Part shown: one piece after another, positions 1-34,589 of the stretch
Layout: each line of letters begins with the position of its first letter
Position numbering within the stretch: the first letter of the stretch is position 1
Program-made: the position numbers and the translations under genes
The notes under the pieces: generated by a model
The model's database searches: none
Told to the model about the DNA's origin: nothing
The model's input: the letters and a program-made list of their open reading frames with translations, nothing else
Assembly (NCBI GenBank): GCA_009176605.1
Contig: SEYY01005049.1
Location: forward strand, 10,001 to 44,589
DNA from: Armadillidium nasatum
Lineage: Eukaryota; Arthropoda; Malacostraca; Isopoda; Armadillidiidae
DNA: 34,589 bases
Direction: 5' to 3'

Positions 1-189
1 CCAAAAAGTGGTTTGACCCTGCCATTCTTTTGAAAAAGGGTCAAATTTCCACAAAAAAAAAAAAAAAAAAAAAATGTAATAGACTCAGAAAAATGCTAGA
101 AATGAACTTTTCTTACTGGTAAAAAATCTATTTACACTGAAAATTTCAGCAGGATCGGCTGAAAATTAAAAATGTTTTTTGAAACTGGA

Positions 190-296
190 CTGTCCCCTTA
201 AGTATAATTTGCCATTTTAACCTCAGCTGGCAAACCCTGATCTTCCCTGATTTTTTAGCCAAGGTTGGCCGGGGCTGAGGCCCGGGTCAGTTCATA
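190..296 (+). repeat. Dispersed repeat 'R', copy 1
   Basis: It starts gtccccttaagtataatttg and runs through a GC-rich part (gccggggctgaggcccggg) to gtcagttcatatacaca. The same unit recurs at 9845-9931 and inverted at 29379-29448. Family unknown. Confidence 0.7.
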
Positions 297-389
297 TACA
301 CAGCAATAAAATAGCAATGATATGTAAAATTTCAGGTTATATTAATAATTTTATATCTTTCATTTTTTTAACCTTTAACTTAGGGTCTT

Positions 390-700
390 ACCTAAGTAAA
401 CCAGTTGAATCACTATTTTGAATCAAAAATAAAATTTCAATATTTTTTGTAGTTTTTTTAAAACTTTAATTAAACAAAATCTAATTTTCTGAAATTTTTT
501 GGGGAGAAAATGCATATGATCATTAATTTAAATGAATGTTGGCTGTTCTACTTCCTTATTATTAAATAAATATCAATTAAAATTAAATATAATTTTCTTA
601 CCTAAAATATCAGTGCTTTTAACCTCATTACAAATTTTTGGCAACCCCAACCACAGCCCTGGGACTAGACAAATTTGGGAAACCTTTGCCCCATCAAAAT
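390..700 (+). repeat. Direct repeat shared with 29633-29915
   Basis: The stretch beginning acctaagtaaaccagttgaa and continuing through atgcatatgatcattaattt and atttttggcaacccc recurs in the same order and orientation at the right of the window, with small indels in T runs. With repeat R nearby at both sites, the two are probably ends of one unnamed element family. Confidence 0.7.
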
Positions 701-1539
701 TCCATCCCTGGTCAGTCCCTAGGCATGATACAAATCATTTCCTAATGGAAACTGGAGTTAACAACCATTAAAATGGGCCTTCTATATGTTGGATAAGGGG
801 CTAGATAGATATATGGATGGTTTGGGTATTATATAGAATAATCTGACTAAGCCAAATTGGCGGGTATATATGAATTTTTGGATCAACAGATCAACCTATG
901 ACTAAGCCTAACGGCAGTTTTTGTAGTGGGTGATGGTTCATTGAATATTGCATGTGTAATGGGGCTTAGTTTTTCTTTTATCTATGCATGACTATGCATG
1001 AATTGATAACTGGGATGGGATAGACTAGTCTTTCGTGCAAATAGTATTGTTATTATTTGTTTGGACTGGGACAGTCTCGATAGGCCCTTGTGGCTTCTAA
1101 CTGTCTCTATTTTCCTATGTTCCTATGTTGGATTTCCTTCCTTCTGTTTATAAACCTTGCATGAATTATATTTTCACTAAAATAAAATATATAAGTCAAT
1201 TTAGATTACCCACTATTAATTATGTGAAATATAAATGCTTCATCGCTTGTTGTAGGAACCATCTTTGTTCATAATGGTAAAAAATAAGGTTGGTGAAGAT
1301 TTATTTTTCTATTTGTTATCTCCAGAGAAAAAAAGCTTTTATAATCCTCCAGGTTTGAAAACCAAATATGATCACCATTCACCATACTGTTATTTAAATA
1401 TATAATATTGGATATAATATGGGTAGTAGAGAATTTACTGATCTGCATATGTAGTCTGCTCCCATATATGGGTAGTAATCATATTCCAGTGGTGTTTAAT
1501 CTTCCCTCTTGGACACTAACTTAAACTTGGCTTAAATGG
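701..1539. other. No gene seen
   Basis: AT-rich DNA with frequent stops in every frame. Apart from the repeat at 1066-1127 I recognise nothing. Confidence 0.5.
1066..1127 (-). repeat. Short dispersed repeat, 'cataggaacatagga' type
   Basis: Read on the - strand it goes aacataggaacataggaa, then gacagttagaagccacaagg and gactgtcccag. The same order is seen on the + strand at 30187-30260. I associate this family with decapod genomes from memory only. Confidence 0.5.
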
Positions 1540-3240
1540 AAGGTACTGTCAATAACAGAATATTGGAATGTATAATCTGCTTATACTGTCCTTGACATCA
1601 TTGGCCAATTTTTCATAGTGTAATGTATAAAAAATTGAAGAAAATCTGCCATTTGTAGAAAGATTATTTTGCAATATAAAAGAAATACTTGGAGGACCCT
1701 GACAGGGAGGACATGGTTTAAAACTTCTGATACAGTAGCCCAAAACCTGATGGAAAAAATGTGATCTTATTCATCTCAGAATTTCCCCATTACTGACAAA
1801 GGGAAACATAATGTTGACGATATATGACAAAGACAGAGAAGCTTTGTCTTATTATCAGAGGATTATTTTAATTCCAGATACCCTTATCTATAAAGTTGTT
1901 ACACAGAGCAATACAGGAAGAGTGTTAAATTGATGGATTGAAAATGGTGATTTGGATACTAAAACTATTAATTCAAAATATTTCTTTATTCTGAAGGAAT
2001 TTTGATACACTTTAATGAGCTTTCATTAGAGATCCTGTTGCATATGTATAATAAGAGCTGGGTGGGAGGTAGGTATCTGGATTAATAGAAATTGGTTTTT
2101 ATCCCATTGTTAAAATCTGATAAGGAGGCTACCCAAGTAACTACATATAGGAAAGTCAAGTAATTTTCCTATTTAGGTAAGGTTATAGAGTAATAATTTT
2201 ATACATCCACATTGTACAGGAGAGTACATGATTTCTTAAGGAGAAATGTTAGGCAGTCAGTTGCAATTAAAGCTATTAAGATTCTTTGTCAACTTTGTTT
2301 TTCCAGTTTGTTTCAGTGGTTCAACCGTCTCTTACTCATGGTGTAAAGTTCAAATAACTCCTTATATACAATACAGAAAAGGGTAACCCGCCTTACATGT
2401 TATTGAATTTGTATAGGGAATTGTATCAAGGATTAGAAAAAATATCACTCCCACCTCCACATATATACAGATGGGGTCTAAAATTCATCACCCACATTTT
2501 TTTAACTTCTGCTGCAATATATATATTTCCTGCAATTCAGACCACTCAAACTTGGAATCTGGGGAATTATCACAGTATTTTATTTTTGAAATTGTTTGCT
2601 ATTTACAAAGCATTTTCACTTGTACTGTTTATCTCTTTCAGAAGTTGATAATCTTCAAACTCCAGGTTTTTTCCATCCATTGTAGTGTAGAGGAAGGTCA
2701 CTATAGTAAAATTCATAGTCACATAGAAAAATGCCTTTTAACATTGGAAAAAAGATAAATTTGGAACACTTACATATGTATGATTCCCCTTGATATAGGA
2801 ATCCTGGAGAATTATATTTTGGATAGAGCAGTCAATTTGGTACTTGATAAGGTGAATATTTCTTTCATTGTAAAAATCAGATTATAGTTGAGGCATGGAA
2901 TTAAATTCAGGAACAATTAAAATATAAACAATGAGTTTGTTTCACTCGGTGGTATTTTTCTGCTGGTGCAAGACAAATAATTTACATTATATATTTAGAA
3001 TTGTAACTGCAGTTCTTAAACTGAGATTGGAACACAGTGGTCTTAATGGTCATAAATTTAAACTGAAAATGCCTTATTACATCATAATGGCTACATTGTC
3101 CACATAAGGTAGAAACTATAGAACACTTTGTTGCTGTTCTCAATATATGAAAGCAAGGAATCAACCTGCAATGGAATTGAGAGCTTTGGGAGATCCCCAG
3201 ATTGCTACCAAGTTATTTTTGACATTGAATGGTATTCTGT
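1540..3240 (+). mobile_element. Decayed LINE: RT and RNase H region
   Basis: Conceptual reading across frames recovers YNKSW..GR.....W near 2045-2090, where LINE reverse transcriptases have YN.SW..G..P..W. LRLEHSGLNGHKFKLKMP follows at 3025-3080 and CPHKVETIEHF at 3098-3130, the usual end of a LINE RNase H region. Every frame is broken by stops and shifts, so it is a fossil. The 5' border is uncertain. Confidence 0.5.
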
Positions 3241-3610
3241 CAGTATACAAAGTTTTCAGTGTATTCAGCATTTCTAATGAACCCAGGAATGCTTTATAAA
3301 ATTTGGTCTTTGTATCCAATTAAGTCCATTGCTCTAATTGTCCATCTTGAGATGTTCTTTTTTTTTGTGTGTGTGTGTGGGTTTTTTTTTTTTTTTTTTT
3401 TTTTTAATGTACAGTTTACCACCACTCATGAAAAAAGCACTTTTCAAGGAGGGTTAACTACCCATAATTATTGGTAGTACAAGTTGGGACTAAGAAATGA
3501 TCAATGGATCCAGCTGTACTATAATTATTAATCTTTTAACGTAGTCATTAAAATTTATTATTATTGTTATTATTTTTATTTTTATTTATTTATTTTTTTT
3601 ATTAGCCCAA
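3241..3610. other. Upstream region of the XNDC1-like gene
   Basis: Contains a (GT)n/T-rich tract at 3357-3406 and many T runs. No clear promoter element can be picked out. Confidence 0.4.
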
Positions 3611-3628
3611 ATGCTGAGTAACTCATAA
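3611..3628 (+). promoter_or_regulatory. Possible short upstream ORF in the XNDC1-like leader
   Basis: An ATG at 3611 followed by four codons and TAA lies 27 bases before the main ATG. A possible acceptor (tttttttattag) ends at 3606, so the leader may start an exon there. Whether this is transcribed cannot be told from sequence. Confidence 0.25.
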
Positions 3629-3654
3629 CCAGTTACATCAAATCTGTAGATCAA

Positions 3655-20631
<16,977 letters not shown>

Positions 20632-21051
20632 TTTTATTTAATTAAATTCTTTTCATTCTTGCATCAGTTTAATTCACGCACACTGGTGTGGATAATTTAA
20701 TAAGCAGTTAAAATTTTTCCAAAAAAACAAACATGATAGAGTATTATATTCTTTAAAAAAAAAAAAATTAAATTATTTCATAAAATCTTAAGGGAAAACA
20801 AAAGCTTTAAATTTTTACTATTTAATTGACAGTTCACATGACTTGACTAGTGATTCTGTAAACAAACTTAGTGATTTAAGTTTTTTTTTCTGACACGCCA
20901 ATATAGCAAATAAGTGACCAAATTTTATATTAAGCTTAAAACTTGTCGATTCCGAACATGGGTGCAAAAGCTGGTATAGAATTTGTATCCAGATTAAATT
21001 TTTATTTGTTCAAATATATATATTTATTTATAACTTCGATGTTATTATCCT

Positions 21052-21057
21052 AATAAA
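21052..21057 (+). terminator. Candidate poly(A) signal of the XNDC1-like gene
   Basis: AATAAA lies about 420 bases after the stop codon; another AATAAA is at 21151-21156. Either could serve. In such AT-rich DNA these hexamers also occur by chance. Confidence 0.3.
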
Positions 21058-21935
21058 AATATTGATAGAATTAAGATGAAAGATTTGGCAAATTTATTTG
21101 ATATAACGAGCGCTGCCACTTTTTAAATGAATGTATAAATTAGTGTGTGGAATAAATCTAAAAAGTTTCGATTCCCACAAGCCATTTAATTTGCAAGAGC
21201 ATTTAGAAAAATTAACCAATTTTCCTAATTTAAATTATAGTATGTTAGTGATTATATTAACATTTAAATTAGTTTTATATATCTGGATTCATCTTTCAAA
21301 ATACAATGTATATTTGTAAGGTCTGCTGTACAATATTCATTCTCAAATTGGACTCAAGATGTTTGATCTGCTAAATTCCATAAACTATTAAAATGCAGGT
21401 CCCTCTTAAATGTCCACGCATGTTGGAAACCTGAAGCTTTAAGGAAGGCACTCTGCATCATTTCTCAAGAAGGACCCACCCGTAACCATTACAGATTTTT
21501 TTTAAAAAAAAATGCCTGTCAAGTAATCTTCAAGTTATATTTTCCCATTTCTTTTAAAATTTTTAAATAGTCTCATTCGTCAAACTTCATGTTTCAGTGT
21601 TGCTGTTTGCTTTTCCAAATTCTTGTATGTAAATTATATTCCCCTTTAAGAAAAACTTTCACTGGGCATAACCGTATTTAGTCCATTGAATTCTACTCTT
21701 TTAACACACCCTTTTTTACTTATTTGTACCGTACTTTAGAACACACTTTTTCAGCACTAGGAATCTAAAGCCTTTCTCATGGCAAGAGGCTTTTTAATTT
21801 AACTGTAGAAAATACTCATAACTGTAAAGACTATACTTGACCTAGCGTCTTGATAAAAACGTCCAAATTAATTTTATTATCTAGGAAAAAAAAAAAGATT
21901 GTGATCAGTAACAAAATAATTCTATACTAAAATAG

Positions 21936-21941
21936 TTTATT
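21936..21941 (-). terminator. Candidate poly(A) signal of DPY30
   Basis: Read on the - strand this is AATAAA, 35 bases after the stop codon. A second AATAAA lies at 21873-21878. The first would give a very short 3' UTR. Confidence 0.35.
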
Positions 21942-21975
21942 AAAAAAAATTAAAAACCTAATTTTACTTTAACAA

Positions 21976-28648
<6,673 letters not shown>

Positions 28649-29378
28649 TAAGAATCATACGTTTTTTTTTATTATAAAAGGATTATTTCCTGAAAAAAAT
28701 AAAAAATTGTAGTAAATAATATTCTTGTAATAAATAATCCACTTAATACATCCCTATATTTTGGATTTAATGAAAAAAATTGCATTATTAAAATAAAAAG
28801 AAATACTTTTTGTTTTTTAAATTGTACTTAAGTCAAATGAAAAGTTACAAAAATAATTTACTAAAGCATAAAATTTATTTTATAGCCTATATTGGAATTG
28901 CAAAAATGCAACAAACAAATATCATCTCTGGAGCAAAAGACAAGAAGTCCAAATGTAATTTACTATACTTGAGGAAATCTAGTAGTTTGAAGTTACCACC
29001 TATATGGTGCTGATGCATGCCATTTGAAATTATTTGCTATATAATTTTTCGCCCACAGGGAGTGAAGAATATAGAAGAAACCATATTACAAACTATACAA
29101 GTAAAGCACATAAAAGAAGGAACATATTGGTTTAACTGCAGGATCAGACAGAATGAATGTATAAAAAGATGTCACACAAGCTCTCCTCAAGGGAAAAGAC
29201 TGACTATGTAGTTCAGTAGAGGAACATCCACTGTAACAGCAATAATATAAAGAGTAATTAGGGAATCAGTGAGAATCAAGAAGTAAATGAGGCAAAAATT
29301 CTGGACTCTACTAATAGCTGGGTGAGTGGAACTCCAGATTAAATGGTAACTATACATGGGTTTTATGATTACAGACTG
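28649..29378. other. Region upstream of DPY30
   Basis: It should contain the 5' UTR or promoter of DPY30 on the - strand, but no TATA, initiator or CpG-rich stretch stands out. Short open frames here have no recognisable similarity. Confidence 0.4.
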
Positions 29379-29448
29379 ACTGGGGTCCTGGCCCCAGCTA
29401 ATAATCAGGGAAAACCAGGCTTTACCTGCCTGGGTTAATTGCAAATTA
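29379..29448 (-). repeat. Dispersed repeat 'R', copy 3, inverted
   Basis: On the - strand it reads taatttgcaattaacccagg, caggtaaagcctggttttcc and ctgattattagctggggcc, the same order as copies 1 and 2. Confidence 0.6.
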
Positions 29449-29632
29449 AACTTATTAATGGTGGATTAAATCAAACAAAATATAAGAAAATTAAGATTTT
29501 AAATTAATTACATATATTGGGTAGAGCAAAGTGAATGCAACATAAAAGAGGAAACAAACAATTCATTCACTTAAATCATCACTATCAGAATCTTCTTGAA
29601 TATTTACATCTTACATTTTTTCCAACTTTAAC

Positions 29633-29915
29633 AACCTAAGTAAACCTGTTGAATCACTATTATGAATCAAAAAATATTTTTCCAAAATTTTTTTTTTTTT
29701 TTAAACTTTTTAAATTTTTTTTTTTTTTTTTTAAAAAAATGCATATAATAATTAATTTAAGTGAACATTGGCTATTCTACTCCTTTCTTATAATTAAATT
29801 AATCTCAATTAAAATTATCTCTAATTTTCTTAACCTAAAATTTCAGTGCTTTTGATCTCTACATATTTTAGGCAACCCTGGACCTAGTTCCAGCCCCATC
29901 CCTGTGCCCGGCAAA
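29633..29915 (+). repeat. Direct repeat shared with 390-700
   Basis: acctaagtaaacctgttgaa, atgcatataataattaattt and taggcaaccctgg follow the order of the left copy, with longer T runs. Repeat R next to it is inverted relative to the left copy. Confidence 0.7.
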
Positions 29916-30186
29916 ATGCCAACCCCTTATTTATGATGTACTTATGCGTAACAAGAAACTGGAATGGTGTAAGTTTTGAAAGTAACTTCAGAACACCTTA
30001 GCTATTAGAAACTTCTTTACGGACAGAAAAAAATCTGATCTATGACTCCTTGAATTGTTATTATATGATATTATCCAAGTTTCAAAGCTGTTATGGTTAC
30101 CAGATTTGTTCAATAATTTGTGATTTAAAAGCCTAATTTCTTTCATGAAACTGTGTCATACAATTATAAAGAAATATTACTGTACA
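29916..30186. other. No gene seen
   Basis: AT-rich; nothing recognised. Confidence 0.4.
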
Positions 30187-30260
30187 ATTTCATAAGAACA
30201 TAAGAAAAATTGACAGTAACAAGCCACAAGTATCACACTCAACTATCAAGACTGTCCAAA
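30187..30260 (+). repeat. Short dispersed repeat, 'cataagaacataagaa' type
   Basis: agaacataagaaaaattgac, aagccacaag and caagactgtcc match the - strand of 1066-1127. Confidence 0.5.
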
Positions 30261-30269
30261 ACATTTAAC

Positions 30270-30403
<134 letters not shown>

Positions 30404-30479
30404 TCAAAGCAATATCAAACAACTACATTCAATGGTTTGTTAATATAATTATCAGTTATTTACAGTATGCAAGTTAACT

Positions 30480-31497
30480 CAATAAATAAATACTATATTC
30501 CCAATTAAGCGTAGCAAGTGTATCACACTCAACAAAGGCATAGACCATGGAAGTGGAATGCTTTAAATAATTACTAATAAAACAAAAGCTATCATGATGT
30601 GCACCATCATCTTGCCTGTAAAATACAACTACAGGATGCAGTGTGACTTGATCATTGACCCAATGGAGTCCCTGACTGGCATCTTATACAACAAAAGTAT
30701 AATTTTCTGAAAATTCTCCAAGTATTATTAATTCATTTTGAGGCAAATTATTTTTAAGTTCTTTAAGGTAATTATATTTTGATTTGGCAATAAAATGGTG
30801 CCTTGTTTTTCACTTTTTCAGCTAGTAAATCTATAAAGTCTAATATTTAATATTTTTGAAATTGTTTGATATGTCTGTCCTTACCTATTGTGAATATGTA
30901 ACAGAATCTATCATCTAAGGATTCAATTGTTTTTAAGTAACTTACTAATACTTCCTTTTTTTTGACAGTTTCTGCAATGTCTGAGCATGGAATTTGGATC
31001 AGCTTCTTGACAAACTGTTTTCTACAGTAGATCTTTGTAACTTAAATTTTTCATCCCAATTGCAGAAAAAGTTAATTTAGGAATTTCGTTATTTACACAC
31101 ACACACACACACAAATTGTGAGTACTCTTTGCACCAGCCATAAATCACACTCCAATGGGGTTTCAAATTTGCAAATGTTGAAAATCCAATATTGTAAAGA
31201 CTCCTTGTATTTAACATACAGCTCTTTTAGGTTACCCAATAATAATCGTTTTTGTTTGTGCTCTCTAATTCTTTTGTTATTTCTAATATTTAATGAGTCA
31301 CTTTTCCCAGGACATAACCTACTAATTTCATAATCTTCATAAAAAGACCTCTCTCTCTTCCTAATGACTTCTGTTAAGATTTTGCCCTTGTGGTACATTG
31401 GAATTTTTGCCAATATCCCAAATACTGCTTTCAACTTGCATGATTTATTCACCAGGTATTTGGAAGCCCCAAAAATGTTACAGTATTTTTTGATCAT
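30480..31497 (-). pseudogene. Decayed transposon-type protein of an uncharacterised multicopy family
   Basis: On the - strand: YEDYEISRLCPGKSD, EHKQKRLLLGNLKELYVKYK, a VCVCV stretch at 31113-31095, then LTFSAIGMKNLSYKDLL, LRHCRNC, LPQNELIILGEFSENYTFVV, a stop where Q is usual, and DASQGLHWVNDQVTLHPVVV. I recognise this order from a family of 'uncharacterized' proteins in many invertebrate genomes, often with LGDFAENY and HP.V..Y blocks. I think it is a transposase but cannot name the superfamily. Stops and shifts make it a fossil. It continues left to near 30480, where similarity fades. Confidence 0.6.
31095..31113. repeat. (CA)n microsatellite inside the fossil coding frame
   Basis: Nineteen bases of CA repeat on the + strand read as (GT)n on the - strand. 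It coincides with the family's CVCV coding motif. Confidence 0.85.
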
Positions 31498-32477
31498 GAA
31501 CTTGATTTTAAAACCAAAATGTTATAAATTAAAGAATTATATACACAAGTTAAAGGATATTTAATTCGGTTGAAACTTTTATAAAAATTCAAATGCTATG
31601 TAATAGAGTAGATGCACTTTAACAAGACTGAAGCTTTATAGGCCTATTTTCATCAAAATTTAATTTCTGTGCATATATTGCACATGTAAGATATTTTAAT
31701 TTACTTAGTAATAAAACATTATTTTACAAAGTAAATAGTAATCAAATGTAATAATTAAGAATGTAATTTTAATTCTTTGTTGAAAATGATTATAAAATAT
31801 TTACCGTAAAAAGGGTGAAACAATTTTTTTTTGAAAATTTTAACTTTTGGGAGTTGCGAGAAATCAGTATTACATGATATAACTTTATAATTGTTTTGAG
31901 GAATATGAATATTTTTATATAAAAATGTATATCGAAATATGCAATTTACTATTTTTTAAATTTTTTTAAAAATTGAAGGTGACAAAAAATGAAATGGGGG
32001 AAAACTAACTACTGCACAATATTCAAAAATGGCTATTCAGTAGTGTTTTTTATTAATACAAATGGATAAGATTAGTATTATAGATTATCTAGAACATAAT
32101 TTGAAGAAAAAAATGTTTGCACAAATATTCAGCAAAAACTGAAGACATGGCAGCAAAATTTATGCAAACTTTTCAGCATATTCCTTTTGTCAAAATAACT
32201 TAACTGACATGTAGATAGTTAAATCAAAGATATTCATTTTGTTATCCCTGCATTTTTCATGTTGGCTGCCCCAAAAAAAGTCAAATTACCACAAATACCT
32301 ATAATGGAATTTTTTTTTTTTTTTTAAATATTATTTAGGCATAACTTTTTTCTACCCATGTAAAGTTCATGAAATTTTCAGAATTTGTATTGTTAGGTGA
32401 GATACACATTTTTTATTTAGAACCATACCATCGGTAAAAATTTCACTGTTGGATCATGTGAGGAAAGGGAAAAAAAC
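31498..32477. other. No gene seen
   Basis: AT-rich. A piece near 32265-32305 (aaagtcaaattaccac) resembles 44-55 at the left edge (gtcaaatttccac), suggesting another dispersed repeat, but the match is short. Confidence 0.4.
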
Positions 32478-32820
32478 ATGGGAATTTACAGTATCGATTG
32501 CAGAGATTGTGGGAGGAAATATATAGGAAAAACCAAGTATTTAAAGAGAAGAATTAACCAACAAATTTGGTTTGGAAACAGGTGACCAAAATTCAGCTTT
32601 ATCCAAACATAGGTTGGTCACAATCATTAAATTGATTTAAATTCACATAAAATACTGTCTGGGAATGGGAACATATATGAAAGTAAACTCTTAAAGAGTC
32701 TTTTCTCATAAAAAACATTCCTAATTTCAACTCTGATAGGGGCGTTTTCAATATAGATAATATTCTTAACAATTTTTGATTACTGACCCATTTTTTTCGA
32801 GGATTTTAAAAAATAGTACT
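32478..32820 (+). pseudogene. Penelope-type GIY-YIG endonuclease fossil
   Basis: MGIYSIDCRDCGRKYIGKTK has the GIY...YIG pair with the two-cysteine spacer common in Penelope-like retroelements, followed by LKRRIN. Across a stop and frameshift come GHNH and IDL..., then YE.KLL.SLFS and NFNSD-like text, the usual order of the domain's C-terminal half. No Penelope RT was found upstream. It runs into an imperfect (AT)n at 32865. Confidence 0.6.
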
Positions 32821-32864
32821 TGATTACACATTATCTTTACCTAATTTGTTTCAAATAAAAATGT

Positions 32865-32865
32865 A

Positions 32866-32961
<96 letters not shown>

Positions 32962-32970
32962 TATATATAA
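32865..32970. repeat. Imperfect (AT)n array 19a
   Basis: About 106 bp with several AAT breaks, unlike the perfect arrays elsewhere; probably older. Confidence 0.9.
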
Positions 32971-33024
32971 TAAAATATATATAAATATTAAAATATATTT
33001 TATATATTTTTAAAAATATTTATG

Positions 33025-33445
<421 letters not shown>

Positions 33446-33448
33446 TAA

Positions 33449-33650
<202 letters not shown>

Positions 33651-33719
33651 GTGGTTTTTTTCTTCTCTTTCTCTTGTTCTTTTTGAAATTGTTAGATTTT
33701 GAAAATTAGTGGTGTGTGT

Positions 33720-34589
33720 TCATTTATTTGTCAAGAACAGTTCTAGTGTATGTTTGTTTCTCTCGGACATTCTAGATGCATGATTCTTCCTCTCGGGTAC
33801 TCTTGTTGTTTCTTTTCTTATTTGTAAACCAGTTTTGAATTTCTCTTTACCTTTAAAAATTCTCTGAACATTAGAAACATTCTGTGTAGATAAATACTCC
33901 AGAATATCATGCTCTGAAACATCCTTCAATTCTTGGGTATAAATTACCCCCTGTACAGTATTTAAATTTTGAGCAATTGACATTTTAACTTGAAAATTAT
34001 TCCATTGAAAATAGATGTAGTACACACAAATTTTTTTGTTTGTTCAAAAGAATTTGTTTCAATTAGAAAACTTCCAGTCCTACAATATTTCCCAGATTTA
34101 ATAGGACCCCCAATCAGCTCAAGAGCTTTTTTGAATGCAATTGGATTTACCTTTGCCAAAGATTTTGATGTATCCTGTGTAGACATATATATATAAATCT
34201 ATTGTATTGAGGAATCTCTTCACAGTGATACAGTAACCCATTTGGATGGGGTTGACAAGAATCTACAAAATCAGTCCCAGGACTAGTCCCTGAGGGCTGC
34301 AAATGAACAGTGGAAGAAAATCCTACAAAATCATTACTGTGTTTTCACGTGATCCATCTTTAACAATAAACGGTTGAGAAAGAGATTGAACCTCCTTCTC
34401 CAATGATTCAAAATTATTTCTCAAGTTAGTTTCAGCCTGTCTAATTTCATGTAAAACATCAGTGTCCGTGCGGGCACATTCTTGAGTATCAACACTAAGG
34501 GTGGAGTCTATAGATTCACAAGAACTGTCAATTTCCAATGTCAAAACACTTTCTGTGGCCTTTCCATGAGCAGACGGACCATCTTTAAA
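33720..34589 (-). pseudogene. LINE ORF1 (nucleic-acid-binding protein), partial
   Basis: On the - strand: acidic N-terminal text (SSCESIDSTLSVDTQECART), then QYNRFIYI, VNPIAFKKALELIGG, CRTGSFLIETNSFEQTKK and, after a frameshift, VQGVIYTQELKDVSEHDILE followed by STQNVSNVQRI. This is the order of Jockey-type ORF1 proteins before the zinc-knuckle region: NP..I.KA.....G, GSLLIE, GVI...EL.D.....I...L..Q.V..V.RI. The zinc knuckles and ORF2 are missing on the left, where the (AT)n array begins. The 5' part runs off the right edge. Confidence 0.7.

Larger units (their letters stand above)
20632..21975. other. Intergenic space between the two convergent genes
   Basis: It holds the 3' ends of both genes with their candidate poly(A) signals. 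Apart from short A runs and AT-rich stretches I recognise nothing. A 62-codon open frame at 21131-21319 looks like chance. Confidence 0.5.

Noticed and set aside
532..771. 79-codon + strand open frame
   Set aside because: Lies inside the direct repeat at 390-700, has no recognisable domain, and the sister copy at the right of the window does not keep the frame.
21131..21319. 62-codon + strand open frame between the two genes
   Set aside because: No similarity, a composition like its AT-rich surroundings, and it lies in probable 3' UTR or intergenic DNA.

Overview
This is animal nuclear DNA, not bacterial. It is very AT-rich, its genes are split by introns with GT/AG borders, and it is crowded with decayed transposons and about twenty long (AT)n arrays of roughly 100-205 bp. 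The Jockey-type LINE copies and a short repeat containing 'cataagaacataagaa' look like those I associate with decapod crustacean genomes. I infer an arthropod, probably a decapod, from recall rather than a database search.

Two host genes can be built exon by exon, and they point towards each other. (1) On the + strand at 3655-20631 a nine-exon gene encodes a protein of about 518 aa. It has an XRCC1-type N-terminal domain most like XNDC1/XNDC1N, a basic middle with a SUMO-interaction-like acidic motif, and two C-terminal C2HC zinc fingers of the UBZ4 type. All splice phases agree except for one extra A in exon 2. (2) On the - strand at 28648-21976 a three-exon gene encodes a 94-aa DPY30 homologue, the small shared subunit of SET1/MLL (COMPASS) complexes. 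Their stop codons are about 1.3 kb apart, tail to tail. The two genes do not obviously act in one pathway.

Layout. 1-3650: dispersed repeats, then a decayed RT/RNase H LINE. 3655-9107: exons 1-4, with a Tc1-like fossil in intron 2. 9108-12959: intron 4, an (AT)n array that appears to have been split by a hAT-like composite element carrying Jockey LINE pieces. 12960-13935: exons 5-7. 13936-20535: introns 7 and 8 around the 77-bp exon 8, holding LINE tails, an RNase H fragment, a 107-bp-arm inverted repeat, a DDE transposase fossil and a second hAT-like composite. 20536-20631: last exon. 21976-28648: DPY30, whose intron 1 holds the longest Jockey LINE copy. 28649-34589: repeats, a decayed uncharacterised transposon protein on the - strand, a Penelope-type GIY-YIG fragment, a TIR element between (AT)n arrays, and LINE ORF1 on the - strand running off the right edge.

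The most unusual feature is how close the (AT)n arrays lie to splice sites. Exons 2 and 8 of the XNDC1-like gene have long arrays within a few bases to a few tens of bases on both sides, and three more splice sites have an array within about 20 bp. The second point is the joining of an XRCC1-type N-terminal domain to tandem ubiquitin-binding zinc fingers. I saw no CRISPR array and recognised no tRNA or rRNA gene.
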